Below, one piece after another: positions 36,174 through 44,862 of a stretch of 64,000 nt of DNA (the stretch's first letter is position 1; every line of letters starts with the position of its first letter). The stretch is from Acidimicrobiaceae bacterium (GTDB lineage Bacteria > Actinomycetota > Acidimicrobiia > Acidimicrobiales > Ilumatobacteraceae), in assembly GCA_016722025.1 (NCBI GenBank), contig JADKGZ010000004.1:248001-312000 (forward strand). The letters are read 5' to 3'. The notes below the pieces were generated by a model. It was given only the letters and a program-made list of their open reading frames with translations. It was not told the DNA's origin and did not search any database. Both the position numbers and the translations under genes were made by a program.

Positions 36174-38366
36174 TCGGCCACCCCCAACAACTGGCGCACG
36201 GTGACCATCGCTGCCGCCGCTCGGGCGGCATCGACACCGGAACCGAAGCCGACACCCGCGGCCGGCGCCAGGTGGGCGAGCAGCATTCCCAACTGCCGCC
36301 GCTCGGCCGGCTCGAACCCGCCGAACGTGCGCCGCAGCAACGGCACGGTGGCCACGAACGAATCTGGCGCCAACGACGACACCCATGCATCGATGACGTC
36401 GAGCAGGTCGCGATCGTGCACCAGCACGGTGCCGCTGCCCGCAACGAAGCCTTCCACGAAGGATGCACCGACGGCCGGTGGCGTGCCCGTCGACAACGCC
36501 CGTGACACCCGATTGCCGACCTGCGCGCGCCCCCACGCGCCGCCATCATGCAGGAGACGGGCGGCACGGCCCTGTACCAGACCGTGCACATCGCTGCGTT
36601 CGGCGATCAGCGTCAGCACCGCCGGCCACTCGCCACGCCGGGCTTGGTGGTCGGTGAGCGCCAGCGCGGCCTGCACACCGGCGAGGCGCTCGACCATCGC
36701 CGCAGCAGCATCGTCGTCGAGCGACCGACAGGCCATCAGTGCGCCGGCGAGCACACGGATGACGAGCCCGTCGAACACCCGCCGCAGCGCAGCGGCGTCG
36801 GTGCCGCGCACGTCGCCGTAGCGCAGCGCCCTCGCCAGCGGGCCGAGCGTGTCGATCACCTGCACGACGTCGGGGTCGTGCGCAGCGTGCGCCTCGACAC
36901 GCGTCACCACCGGTTGCACCACCTCGGGTAGGTCGGCCAGCAACGCGAGGTCGAGGACGTGCACGAGATCGGCGAGCGCGGTGGCCTCGCCCGCACGTTC
37001 CAGCAGGCAATGCGCGGCAGCCGCGGCGACGGTGGTGCCGTGAGCGGACAACTCGATGACCCGAATGGTGAGCTCGGGCTCCCACCGCAACGCCCAGGTT
37101 TCGCGAAAGGTGCCGCTGCTGCCGCGACCCTGCTCGACCACACCCCACGACACACCGAGCGCGCGCATGCGGTGCAGGAGCACGGAGCGATTCCGGCCGT
37201 TGGGGGTACGCACATCGAGCTCGATCGACTTCGCGTCGGCGGTGGGCTGCAGGCGCACTCTGCGTTGCTGCGCTGCCAAGTCGCGGGCCAAGGGCACCTG
37301 CGGTGCGTCGTCGGGCACCTCACCGATCGCGTCGCCCACGATCAGCTCACGATCGATGAGCGCCAGCCCGGCGGTACCCGCCATCACCGTGTCGGCGGCG
37401 TCGAGCACCTCGTCGAGGCCCGGGCGCGGCCGCTGCCGCAGCGCGGCCAAGGCACCGGCGGTGCGAGTGGCCGCGATGAGGTGATCGGGCGATGCGGACA
37501 GCCCGCGAGCTCGCAGCAGGCGAGCAGCCGACACGAACCATCGGCTGATGCCGGCCGGCCCAGGGTGCCGGAACACGTGGGCGTACCAGCCGGGGCTGCG
37601 CACTCCGGCGCCGTAACCCGTCGCGCTGGCCAGGCGACGGTGGGTCCAGGGCACCCAGCTGACGCCCACCTTCACCCTCGGCAAGCCGCGCAGCGTGCGG
37701 GCATCGACTGCAGCGGACGGCAACGGCTGCGACAGCGCCGGCACGTGCCACGCACCGCACACGACCGCCACGCGCTCGTGACCCTCGGCGATCGCCTTGC
37801 GCAGCGTGTGGCGCATGAACGCCTCCCGCCGAGCCTCACCCACAGAGGCGGCCTCCCACCCGCCACGCACGGCCGCCATCGCTTCGGCCACCGCATCGAA
37901 CGCCGGCGTACCGTCGCCGCGGTGCTCGATGACGTCGTCCCACCAACGCTCTGGGTCGGGGTCGCCGGCGGCTGCGGCCAGCGCCGCCAGCGGGTCGCCC
38001 ACCGGATGCTCGGCCAGCTGCAGCTCACCACCATCGCTGCGCGATGAAGCAGCCAACGAGTTCGCCAACGGAAGATCCATCGCCCGCACCGGCACACCGT
38101 GCGCTGCGGCCCAGACGAATGCCTGCCACTCGGGGCTGAACTCGCCGAAGGGAAGGAACGCCGCCCGGTGCGGCTGGTCGACGACGTACCCGAGCAGCGC
38201 CACCGGCGGCACCAACTGCCGATGCCCCACCCACGCCAGCGCCGCCTCGCAATCGGCGGGCAGCTCGACGAGCACCACCGTGGGCAGCAGCGCGTCGAGC
38301 GCGCACCACCGACCGGGCCGACCCCGGGCCATGGTGGCGAATGCCGAGCAGGTGAACGGCCACCAT
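36170..38366 (-). pseudogene. DUF5682-family protein, apparent 2-bp deletion near the start
   Basis: The ATG gives MVAVHLLGIRHHGPGSARSV, the characteristic start of this family. Near 38298-38303 the frame is lost; restoring one GC to the gcgcgc run gives VVRALDALLPTVVLVELPAD and continues to the stop. Corrected length is about 732 aa. Further landmarks are VAVVCGAWHVPAL, VSWVPWTHRRLASATGYGAG and a long helical C-terminal half. The opening Gly-Ile-Arg-His-His-Gly-Pro-Gly and the Gly-Ala-Trp-His suggest an enzyme or erythromycin-esterase-like fold, but no activity is established to my knowledge. It lies 6 bp after the MoxR gene and overlaps the vWA gene. Confidence 0.83.
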
Positions 38367-38372
38367 CGGGCG

Positions 38373-39476
38373 CTACAGCTCTCGGCAGGCGGAGTAGAAC
38401 TCGGCCCACTCGACCCGATCGCGCACCACTGCCTCCAGGTACTCGCGCCATGCCAACGCATCGTGCACGGGGTCTTTGACCACGGCGCCGATGATGCCGG
38501 CCGCCACGTCGGCGGCGCTGAGCAACCCGCTGCCGAAGTGCGCCGCCAGCGCAATGCCGTTGGTGACCACGGAGATGGCCTCGGCAGTGGACAACGAGCC
38601 GGTGGGCACTTTCAGGCTGGTGCGCCCATCTTCGGTGGCGCCGCTGCGCAGCTCGCGGAAGATGGTGACGACACGCCGGATCTCCTCGTCGGCGGCAGGC
38701 ACGGCCGGCAACCGCAACGCCGCACCCAGCTCGGCGACACGCCGCTCGACGATGGCCACCTCCTCTTCGATGTCGGCCGGCAGCGGCAGCACCACCGTGT
38801 TGAACCGGCGCCGCAGGGCGGCCGACAGGTCGTTGACACCCCGGTCGCGATCGTTGGCGGTGGCGATGACGTTGAAGCCGCCGATGGCCTGCACCTCGCT
38901 GCCCAGCTCGGGGATCGGCAGGGTCTTCTCACTGAGCACCGTGACCAGCGCATCCTGCACGTCGCTGGGCATGCGCGTGAGCTCTTCCACGCGGGCGATG
39001 GAGCCGCGCTGCATGGCGCGATAGATGGGGCTGGGCACCAGCGCCGCCTCGCTGGGGCCTTCGGCCAGCAACCGTGCGTAGTTCCAGCCGTACCGCAGCT
39101 GCTCCTCCGCGGTACCGGCAGTGCCCTGGACGAGCAGCGTGGAGTCGCCGCTGATGGCTGCGGTCAGGTGCTCGCTGAGCCAGGTCTTGGCGGTGCCGGG
39201 CACACCCAGCAGCAGCAGCGCACGGTCGGTGGCCAGCGTTGCCACGGCGATCTCCACCAGCCGGCGCTGGCCGACGTACTTCGGCGAGATGACAGTGCCG
39301 GCGGGCAACGTGCCACCGAGCACGTAGGTGACGACGGCCCACGGCGACAGCCGCCAGTTCGGCGGCCGCTCGCGATCGTCGATGGCCGCCAAGGCGGCGA
39401 GCTCGTGTGCGAACTCGTGCTCCGCGTGCGGGCGCAGGACGGAGGAGGAACCAGCGGGTTGGGCGACGGGTTTCAT
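38373..39476 (-). CDS. MoxR-type AAA+ ATPase
   Basis: The product is 367 aa. It has Walker A LLLGVPGTAKTWLSEHL at about residue 95, a Walker-B-like acidic motif IARVEELTRM, sensor 1 GFNVIATANDRDRG and the arginine finger ALRRRFNTV. The C-terminal lid region follows. MoxR ATPases form hexamers that remodel or activate partner complexes with vWA proteins. The ATG overlaps the DUF5691 stop (ATGA). The catalytic features look intact, so the system's motor is probably functional. Confidence 0.9.
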   Translation of the reverse strand: MKPVAQPAGSSSVLRPHAEHEFAHELAALAAIDDRERPPNWRLSPWAVVTYVLGGTLPAGTVISPKYVGQRRLVEIAVATLATDRALLLLGVPGTAKTWLSEHLTAAISGDSTLLVQGTAGTAEEQLRYGWNYARLLAEGPSEAALVPSPIYRAMQRGSIARVEELTRMPSDVQDALVTVLSEKTLPIPELGSEVQAIGGFNVIATANDRDRGVNDLSAALRRRFNTVVLPLPADIEEEVAIVERRVAELGAALRLPAVPAADEEIRRVVTIFRELRSGATEDGRTSLKVPTGSLSTAEAISVVTNGIALAAHFGSGLLSAADVAAGIIGAVVKDPVHDALAWREYLEAVVRDRVEWAEFYSACREL

Positions 39477-40264
39477 GCGAGCTCCAGTTCGGTGAGCATG
39501 TGATGGCGGAGGTGGGCAAGGTGCGCCAGTGCGAACGCGAGCCCGATGGATGGCGACGAAGGATCGACACGATCGATCGCCCGCGCCACGGCCGGCAAGG
39601 AGGAAGCCTGCATGCGAGCAAGCAGGTTGACGAGCACTGCACGGTGCGAGCCGCCGAGCTGAGCGGACGACAGCCCGGCTGCGAGCGTGCGGGCCACCTG
39701 CGCAGGTGGCGCGGCGAGCAACGGCTGCAGCTCGGGCAGGATCGGCAGCTCGGGGAGCGCGGCGAGCAGCTCGGCGACGGGCGGCTGCTGCGAGCTGCAC
39801 GCCAGCCGCGGCGACCAATCGATCATCCACGCACCCAGCGGGCCAGCGGCCGCCAGCACGCGCGCGTGGCGCGTGGCGTCGGTGCGGTGGCGGGCCAGCA
39901 GTGGTGGCACCAGCTCCGGCGCCAACCGGCGGCCGCTGCGGATGACCGCCAGCACCCATTCGTCCTCCAGCACCGGCCAATCGGCCACCACCCGGCGCCA
40001 GGTGGTGGTGGCCGAATGTGGAGTGACCGAGCGCGGGTCGGCGGCCGGCGGCGCCACGGTGGCGGCCGGGGCGCCGGGCACCAGGCCGGCGCGGCGCACG
40101 ATGGTGCAACCCGCCACCTGCTGCAGCAGGCGCTGCGACGGCGTGGGTTGCGGATCGTCGGCTGCGAGATCGGCGAGGCCGCCGGCCGGCGGCGCCGGCG
40201 GGTCGCGCCGGTCGGTACCGAGCAGCGCGACCGTGACCATCTCGTTCCAGTAGTGATCGATCAT
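39473..40264 (-). CDS. DUF5691-family protein
   Basis: The product is 263 aa starting MIDHYWNEMVTVALLGTDRR, the typical opening of this family. The rest is Ala/Leu-rich and helical, resembling HEAT-like repeats (LLPELPILPELQPLL, LVNLLARMQASSLPAVARAI). No catalytic motif is visible, so a scaffold or adaptor role is more likely. Both ends overlap the neighbours by four bases (SWIM gene upstream, MoxR downstream), showing tight co-expression with the cassette. Confidence 0.85.
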   Translation of the reverse strand: MIDHYWNEMVTVALLGTDRRDPPAPPAGGLADLAADDPQPTPSQRLLQQVAGCTIVRRAGLVPGAPAATVAPPAADPRSVTPHSATTTWRRVVADWPVLEDEWVLAVIRSGRRLAPELVPPLLARHRTDATRHARVLAAAGPLGAWMIDWSPRLACSSQQPPVAELLAALPELPILPELQPLLAAPPAQVARTLAAGLSSAQLGGSHRAVLVNLLARMQASSLPAVARAIDRVDPSSPSIGLAFALAHLAHLRHHMLTELELA

Positions 40265-41700
40265 CCGCCGGCCGCCAGGAACGACGGGTCGGCGGTGGGG
40301 CCGAGATCGACGGCACGGTCGGCCAGGTGCGCGGTGAGCGGCACCAGGCCGCGAGGGGTCCACTCGGCGGTCACCGGGACCGGCCGGCCCTCGCTGCACG
40401 CCAGCAGCGCACCCATGCCGGTGGCGCCCTCCACCAACGGCAGCGAGCCGACGGCGTCAGTGAGCACCCACCGCCCCTTCACGCGCGCCGGCGCTGCTGC
40501 CACGCACACCGGGTAGCGGTCGATCCAGGGTTCGGCTGCCACCGCTGCACCGATCTGCGCGCACGCCTCGGAGATGGTGCAGCCTGTCACCTGCGCTGCG
40601 GGCGCTGGGTCGGCGTGGTGCCGGCCGACCAGCACACGCAGACCCAGCGCACCCGGGTAGCGGAACAGGTCGGCGTGAGCCTGCGTACCGACCACCAGCG
40701 AGGTGTCGAGGCTCTGACCGTAGGCGGCGAACGAGAGCACCATCGCCCACGTCGCGGTGACGGCGCCGCGCAACCAGATGCGCCGCACTTCGATGCGGTC
40801 TTCCCTGACGTCGCTGCGGCCCATGACGACCCAGTGGTCGGTGTGCGGCAGCCCGGCGAGCACGTCGGCCTGACGCACCTGCCAGCCGATGGCCGCCGCC
40901 ACCGAGTCGGCGAGCGGCGGTGGCAACGAGCCCATCTGACGACCAGCGGTGGCCAGCAGGTGCAGCACCCCCAGCTCGGCGAGCACCTGCTGATGCCACT
41001 CGGCGTGCGCCCCGACCACCCCGGCCAGCCGCCGCACCCGATTGGCCAGGCCGCCGACCTGCGCGTCGATCAGCCGCGCCGCCAGGTCGTCCCATGTGCC
41101 GTAGCGGGCCAGTGCCGGGTCGGCCAGGCCCGTGCGCACTCGGTCGTCGAGCCATCGATCCAGCTCGGCCAACCCGGCAGCCATGCGCGCAACGCGATCG
41201 TCGCGACCGGCACTGGGGTCGCGCGGGGGCAGCGCCGGCGCAGCGCCCTGGCCGGCCGCCTCGCCCACCGGCGAGGGGAGCGGCACGGGAACCGATGCTG
41301 GAGCGAGGACAGGGGCAGCCGACTCGGCCGCGCGCTGCTTCGCGGCCCACAGCGCCACGGCAGCCGCCGCGAACGACGGCACCTCGCCTTCGGCGACCTG
41401 GCCGCGCGCCCACAGCAGCAGCAGTGCCAGCAGGTGCTTGCACGGCAGCAGCCGGCTGGGGCACGAGCACCGGAACGCGACACCCACATGGTCGACCACG
41501 CACTCGTAGGGCTCGGCGCTGCTGCCCGTGCAACGCCCCCACACGGCGCGGGTGTTGCAGCCGGCGCCCACCCACCTACCGGGTACGGCCAGCGGCTGTG
41601 CCGCCGTGAGCGACGACGGCCGGGGCGCGAGTGCGAGCACCTGCTCGACCTGCCACCTCGCGGCAGCCACCACCGGAGCCGCCGGCACCACGTCGCTCAT
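40261..41700 (-). CDS. SWIM zinc-finger protein, first gene of the MoxR-vWA operon
   Basis: The product is 479 aa starting MSDVVPAAPVVAAARW. The SWIM finger (Cys-x-Cys ... Cys-x-His) is CSCPSRLLPCKHLLALLLLW near residue 80. SWIM fingers bind zinc and mediate DNA or protein contacts. A Pro/Ala-rich linker leads to a large C-terminal domain (GYTWDD-like RYGTWDDLAARLID, VVMGRSDVREDRIEVRRIWL). An in-frame ATG ten codons upstream is possible but less likely. It heads the five-gene run SWIM - DUF5691 - MoxR - DUF5682 - vWA. Confidence 0.87.
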   Translation of the reverse strand: MSDVVPAAPVVAAARWQVEQVLALAPRPSSLTAAQPLAVPGRWVGAGCNTRAVWGRCTGSSAEPYECVVDHVGVAFRCSCPSRLLPCKHLLALLLLWARGQVAEGEVPSFAAAAVALWAAKQRAAESAAPVLAPASVPVPLPSPVGEAAGQGAAPALPPRDPSAGRDDRVARMAAGLAELDRWLDDRVRTGLADPALARYGTWDDLAARLIDAQVGGLANRVRRLAGVVGAHAEWHQQVLAELGVLHLLATAGRQMGSLPPPLADSVAAAIGWQVRQADVLAGLPHTDHWVVMGRSDVREDRIEVRRIWLRGAVTATWAMVLSFAAYGQSLDTSLVVGTQAHADLFRYPGALGLRVLVGRHHADPAPAAQVTGCTISEACAQIGAAVAAEPWIDRYPVCVAAAPARVKGRWVLTDAVGSLPLVEGATGMGALLACSEGRPVPVTAEWTPRGLVPLTAHLADRAVDLGPTADPSFLAAGG

Positions 41701-41829
41701 GGCCGCCACGGTAGCCAGGGGGTGCCACACGGTTGAACGTCGGCTCGCGTCACGCCGACTGGCACGACGACCTGGCCTCAGCCTTGGTCATCGTGTCGGT
41801 CGACGTGTCAGGCGACGCGCCTCGGCGGC

Positions 41830-42462
41830 TCAGCCGAGACGGACGGACAACCGCCGGTGCGCCGAGCCGGGCACGAACATGTCGCCCGCCGTCGCCAGCT
41901 TCGCCATGTACGCGGCGTCGGCGGTGATCTTGGCGTTGGCGGCATCGGCCGCGGCGGCGTTGGGGGCGATGCCGATCCACGCCAACTGACCCATGGTGCC
42001 GAACATGTCGATCGACACGTTCACGGGCATACCGGAGGCTTGCTCGACGAGAGCCGCAACTTCCAGGCTCCAACCGACGGCGGCTGCGTAGTCGCCGCCG
42101 CTGACGACCGCCGTGGTGATGGTGGCGACCGAGCCGACGGAGGGTGGCCCGCCGGGCATCTCACCGCTGAGCGACTCGCGCAACGAATCGACCGGCGAGC
42201 CGGTCGACCACGCGGCGCCCTTGGCCACCAGTGCGGCCAGGTCGGCGTCGCCGGCCAACGCGGCCCCCATGGCCTGCACCCCTGCGATGCCATCGACGCG
42301 AGCCGTGTACGACATGGTGCCCATGGGGGCTCCGAACAACACGCCCCACAGCGACACCTCGTTGCCGAGCCGGTTGCTCACGTGTGCTCTGACAGCCAGA
42401 GCGTGCGCTGTCACTTCGGCGGGCGGACCCGCCATGTGCAGACTTCTGCTGAACAAGTGCAT
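41830..42462 (-). CDS. Hypothetical protein, possibly ferredoxin-like/NIPSNAP-like repeat fold
   Basis: The product is 210 aa with a good ribosome binding site (gaaggggaac) before the ATG at MHLFSRSLHM. No signal peptide or membrane segment is seen. The pattern of two similar alpha/beta halves (VSLWGVLFGAPMGTMSYTAR and MPVNVSIDMFGTMGQLAWIG) hints at a duplicated ferredoxin-like domain. I do not recognise a family with confidence and assign no function. It is divergent from the copper operon with a 228-bp shared spacer. Confidence 0.6.
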   Translation of the reverse strand: MHLFSRSLHMAGPPAEVTAHALAVRAHVSNRLGNEVSLWGVLFGAPMGTMSYTARVDGIAGVQAMGAALAGDADLAALVAKGAAWSTGSPVDSLRESLSGEMPGGPPSVGSVATITTAVVSGGDYAAAVGWSLEVAALVEQASGMPVNVSIDMFGTMGQLAWIGIAPNAAAADAANAKITADAAYMAKLATAGDMFVPGSAHRRLSVRLG

Positions 42463-42690
42463 TTCAGTTCCCCTTCTCGTCGCGAGGTGGGTCCATCCGC
42501 ACCTCGTCACGGCACCCTCCCCGTGTTGCTGTGAGCACCGTCAGATCACAATCGCACGAACAAGTTCACGAGTCCACAGAAACCTTCACTTCCGAGCAGG
42601 ACCGCGCTGCGTCCATGTGACGAAAGACCCACCAGGATGGGCACCAGGTCCGTCCTCCACCGGGAACCACCCGGCGACACTGAGCGACCT

Positions 42691-43299
42691 ATGGGCATGA
42701 CACTTCATCACTCCCCCAGCACATCCCGGTCTGTTCGTCGCCTCGCCGCTGCGGCGTGTGCGGTCGGCCTGCTCACGGTTGCCGCCGGATGCGGCGACGA
42801 CGAGACCTCGTCCGACACCACCACTGCGGCTGCGGCCGACTCCACCGCGGCGCCGGTGGCCGGCGAGGTCACGTTTGCGGGCCAGTGGGCCCGTACCAGC
42901 CCAGCCATGGCCACTGCCGGCGCCGCCTACGTCACCATCACCAGCACGATCGACGACAAGCTCGTCACGGCGCTGGTCGATCCCAGCATCGCCGCCACCG
43001 TGGAAGTGCATGAGACCGTGATGGCCGACATGACCTCCGACACGGCAATGAGCTCCGACACGGCAATGGGTTCCGACACCAGCATGGCCGGCGGCGAGGG
43101 CGAGATGATGATGCGACCCGTCGCGTTCATCGAGCTCCCCGCAGGCGTGGCCGTCGAACTGAAGCCGGGCGGGTACCACATCATGCTGCTCAACCTGGTC
43201 GAGCCCCTCGAAGTGGGAACCAGCTTCGAGCTGACGCTCGTCTTCGAGCACGCCGGTCAGATCACCATCGATGTGCCGGTGCTGGAGGAAGCACCCTGA
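42691..43299 (+). CDS. PCu(A)C copper chaperone with Met-rich insertion, lipoprotein
   Basis: The product is 202 aa. A signal peptide ends in a lipobox (LLTVAAGC, Cys lipidated), followed by a Thr/Ala-rich linker. The PCuAC fold has WARTSPAMATAGAAYVTI, a first metal His in ATVEVHETVMADM, and GGYHIMLLNL with the second His-x-Met. Between the metal ligands lies an extra Met/Asp/Ser repeat, (Ser-Asp-Thr-Ala-Met)-like, about 25 residues long and not usual for the family. These proteins deliver Cu(I) to the CuA site of cytochrome oxidase outside the membrane. It is the first gene of a four-gene operon. Confidence 0.88.
   Translation: MGMTLHHSPSTSRSVRRLAAAACAVGLLTVAAGCGDDETSSDTTTAAAADSTAAPVAGEVTFAGQWARTSPAMATAGAAYVTITSTIDDKLVTALVDPSIAATVEVHETVMADMTSDTAMSSDTAMGSDTSMAGGEGEMMMRPVAFIELPAGVAVELKPGGYHIMLLNLVEPLEVGTSFELTLVFEHAGQITIDVPVLEEAP
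43036..43086. repeat. 18-bp in-frame tandem repeat in the PCuAC gene
   Basis: The unit tccgacacggcaatg plus three bases occurs twice, then a third diverged copy follows. It encodes repeats of Ser-Asp-Thr-Ala-Met and enlarges the Met-rich insertion of the chaperone. Confidence 0.92.
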
Positions 43300-43301
43300 T
43301 C

Positions 43302-43823
43302 GTGCGACGCACCCCGGCTCTGAGCGCTCGGCTATTGCTTGCGCTGGTCGTCGGGTGCTCCATGGTCAACGCGTGTAGCGACACGAAGGGCACCTCGGTC
43401 GCCGAGGTGCCCTTCACCGCTGCCGACGGCAGCACCACCGCCGTCGCCGACTTCGAGGGTGCACCGCTGGTGGTCAACATGTGGGCCACCAACTGCGTAC
43501 CGTGCGTGAAGGAGATGCCGGCGCTCGACGAGGTGGCCACCGAGATGGTCGGCCGGCTGCAGATCATCGGCGTCAACGTGTTCGACACGCCCCAGAACGC
43601 CGCTGCGTTCGCCGCCGACCTGGGCGTCAGCTATCCCCAGTTCACCGATCCCGACGGTGGGTTGTCCACCGCGCTCGCCGTCACCGGGCTTCCCGCCACC
43701 GCGTTCTTCGACGCAGATGGCAAGCTGGTCGATGTGCATCAGGGCGCGTACACCGCCGACGAACTCCGTGCTGCCATCGAGCAGCACCTCCCCGCGCTCG
43801 TGCCGGAAGGAACCTCACCGTGA
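43302..43823 (+). CDS. TlpA/ResA-like extracytoplasmic thioredoxin
   Basis: The product is 173 aa from a GTG two bases after the PCuAC stop. A signal peptide ends with a Cys (MVNACSD), suggesting a lipoprotein. The thioredoxin fold follows with WATNCVPCVKEMP as the redox Cys-x-x-Cys and GLPATAFFDADGKLV as the cis-Pro region. Such proteins keep copper-binding Cys of Sco1 and CuA subunits reduced. Position in the operon supports a cytochrome-oxidase assembly role. Its stop overlaps the next start. Confidence 0.88.
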   Translation: MRRTPALSARLLLALVVGCSMVNACSDTKGTSVAEVPFTAADGSTTAVADFEGAPLVVNMWATNCVPCVKEMPALDEVATEMVGRLQIIGVNVFDTPQNAAAFAADLGVSYPQFTDPDGGLSTALAVTGLPATAFFDADGKLVDVHQGAYTADELRAAIEQHLPALVPEGTSP

Positions 43824-44428
43824 CCACTCTCCGACGCATCGCCGCGGTCGCCACCGGCGCATTGCTGTTCGTCGCGTGCGGCAGCGACACCACCTCGAAG
43901 ACCCTCAGCGGCTACGAGCTCGATCCTGCTCCCTCCGTCGGCGCGCTCAGCCTCCCCGAAGCCTCCAACGGCGACGCCGACTTCACGTTCAAGGCCGCCG
44001 ATGGGCGCCTGCTCATCGTCTACTTCGGGTACACCAGCTGCCCTGATGTGTGCCCCACCACGTTGGCCGAGGTGAAGAAGGCCTTCAAGCAGCTGGGCGA
44101 CGCCGCCGACAAGGTCGACGTCGCGATGGCCACCATCGACCCGAACCGCGACACCGGCGAGATCATCACCGGCTACGTGCAGAGCTTCATCCCCGGCGCA
44201 CACGCGCTGCGCAGTGACGACCCCGCCCAGCTCGAGTCGGTGGCCGCTGCGTTCGGTGCCAGCTACTCGGTCACCACCGCGGCCGATGGCCAGATCGACG
44301 TCAGCCACAGCGCCGGCATGTACGTGGTCGACCCCAGTGGCACCGTGGTGCTCACGTGGCCGTTCGGCATTCCCGCCGATGGCATCGCCACCGACCTGGA
44401 GATCCTGTTCGATCGGAGCGCAAAGTGA
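43820..44428 (+). CDS. Sco1/SenC copper chaperone, lipoprotein
   Basis: The product is 202 aa from a GTG overlapping the previous stop. A short signal peptide with lipobox (LLFVACGSD) leads to the Sco fold. It has the copper-binding Cys-x-x-x-Cys in YTSCPDVCPTTL and the third ligand His in DVSHSAGMYVVDP. Sco1 transfers copper to the CuA centre of cytochrome c oxidase subunit II and acts with the thioredoxin and PCuAC proteins encoded upstream. All key residues are present. Confidence 0.92.
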   Translation: MTTLRRIAAVATGALLFVACGSDTTSKTLSGYELDPAPSVGALSLPEASNGDADFTFKAADGRLLIVYFGYTSCPDVCPTTLAEVKKAFKQLGDAADKVDVAMATIDPNRDTGEIITGYVQSFIPGAHALRSDDPAQLESVAAAFGASYSVTTAADGQIDVSHSAGMYVVDPSGTVVLTWPFGIPADGIATDLEILFDRSAK

Positions 44429-44811
44429 TCCGCCGTCAGTTCCTGCGGGCCACGCTGTTGGCCGTCGTTGCGCTGGCCGGCGCCGGTTGTGTCGGCGACG
44501 AGCGCTCGAGCAACGTGGAGACCAACCCGCTGGGGCCCGACGACGTCACCACCTACGAGTACACCGTGCCGTTCGGCACCGGCAACCGGCTCGACGGCGG
44601 CGAAGTGATCGAGATCATGCCCCAGACGCTGCAGGTGAAGGTCGGCGAATCCATTCGCATCAACAACGACGACATCCGCGACTTCATGATCGGGCCCTTC
44701 TTCGTCGCCGGCGGCCAGACCCTGGCGATGCGGTTCACCCACCCCGGAAGGCTGTCGGGCATCTGCCTGGTGAACCCCGAGGGCGAGTTCGTGATCGAAG
44801 TCACCGAGTAG
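44425..44811 (+). CDS. Cupredoxin-fold lipoprotein, copper ligands not evident
   Basis: The product is 128 aa from a GTG overlapping the sco1 stop. A Tat-like start (VIRRQFLRATLLAVVAL) ends with a lipobox GAGCVG. The body (IMPQTLQVKVGESIRINNDD, FTHPGRLSGICLVNPEGEF) reads as a small cupredoxin-like beta sandwich. Only one Cys and one His lie in the usual ligand loop region, so a type-1 copper site is doubtful. As fourth gene of the copper operon it may be a structural or heme/copper assembly factor. Confidence 0.7.
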   Translation: MIRRQFLRATLLAVVALAGAGCVGDERSSNVETNPLGPDDVTTYEYTVPFGTGNRLDGGEVIEIMPQTLQVKVGESIRINNDDIRDFMIGPFFVAGGQTLAMRFTHPGRLSGICLVNPEGEFVIEVTE

Positions 44812-44862
44812 CCGCCGTCGCGCCCCTGTGCGGAGCATGGCGCACCCCGATACCCTCCGGTC

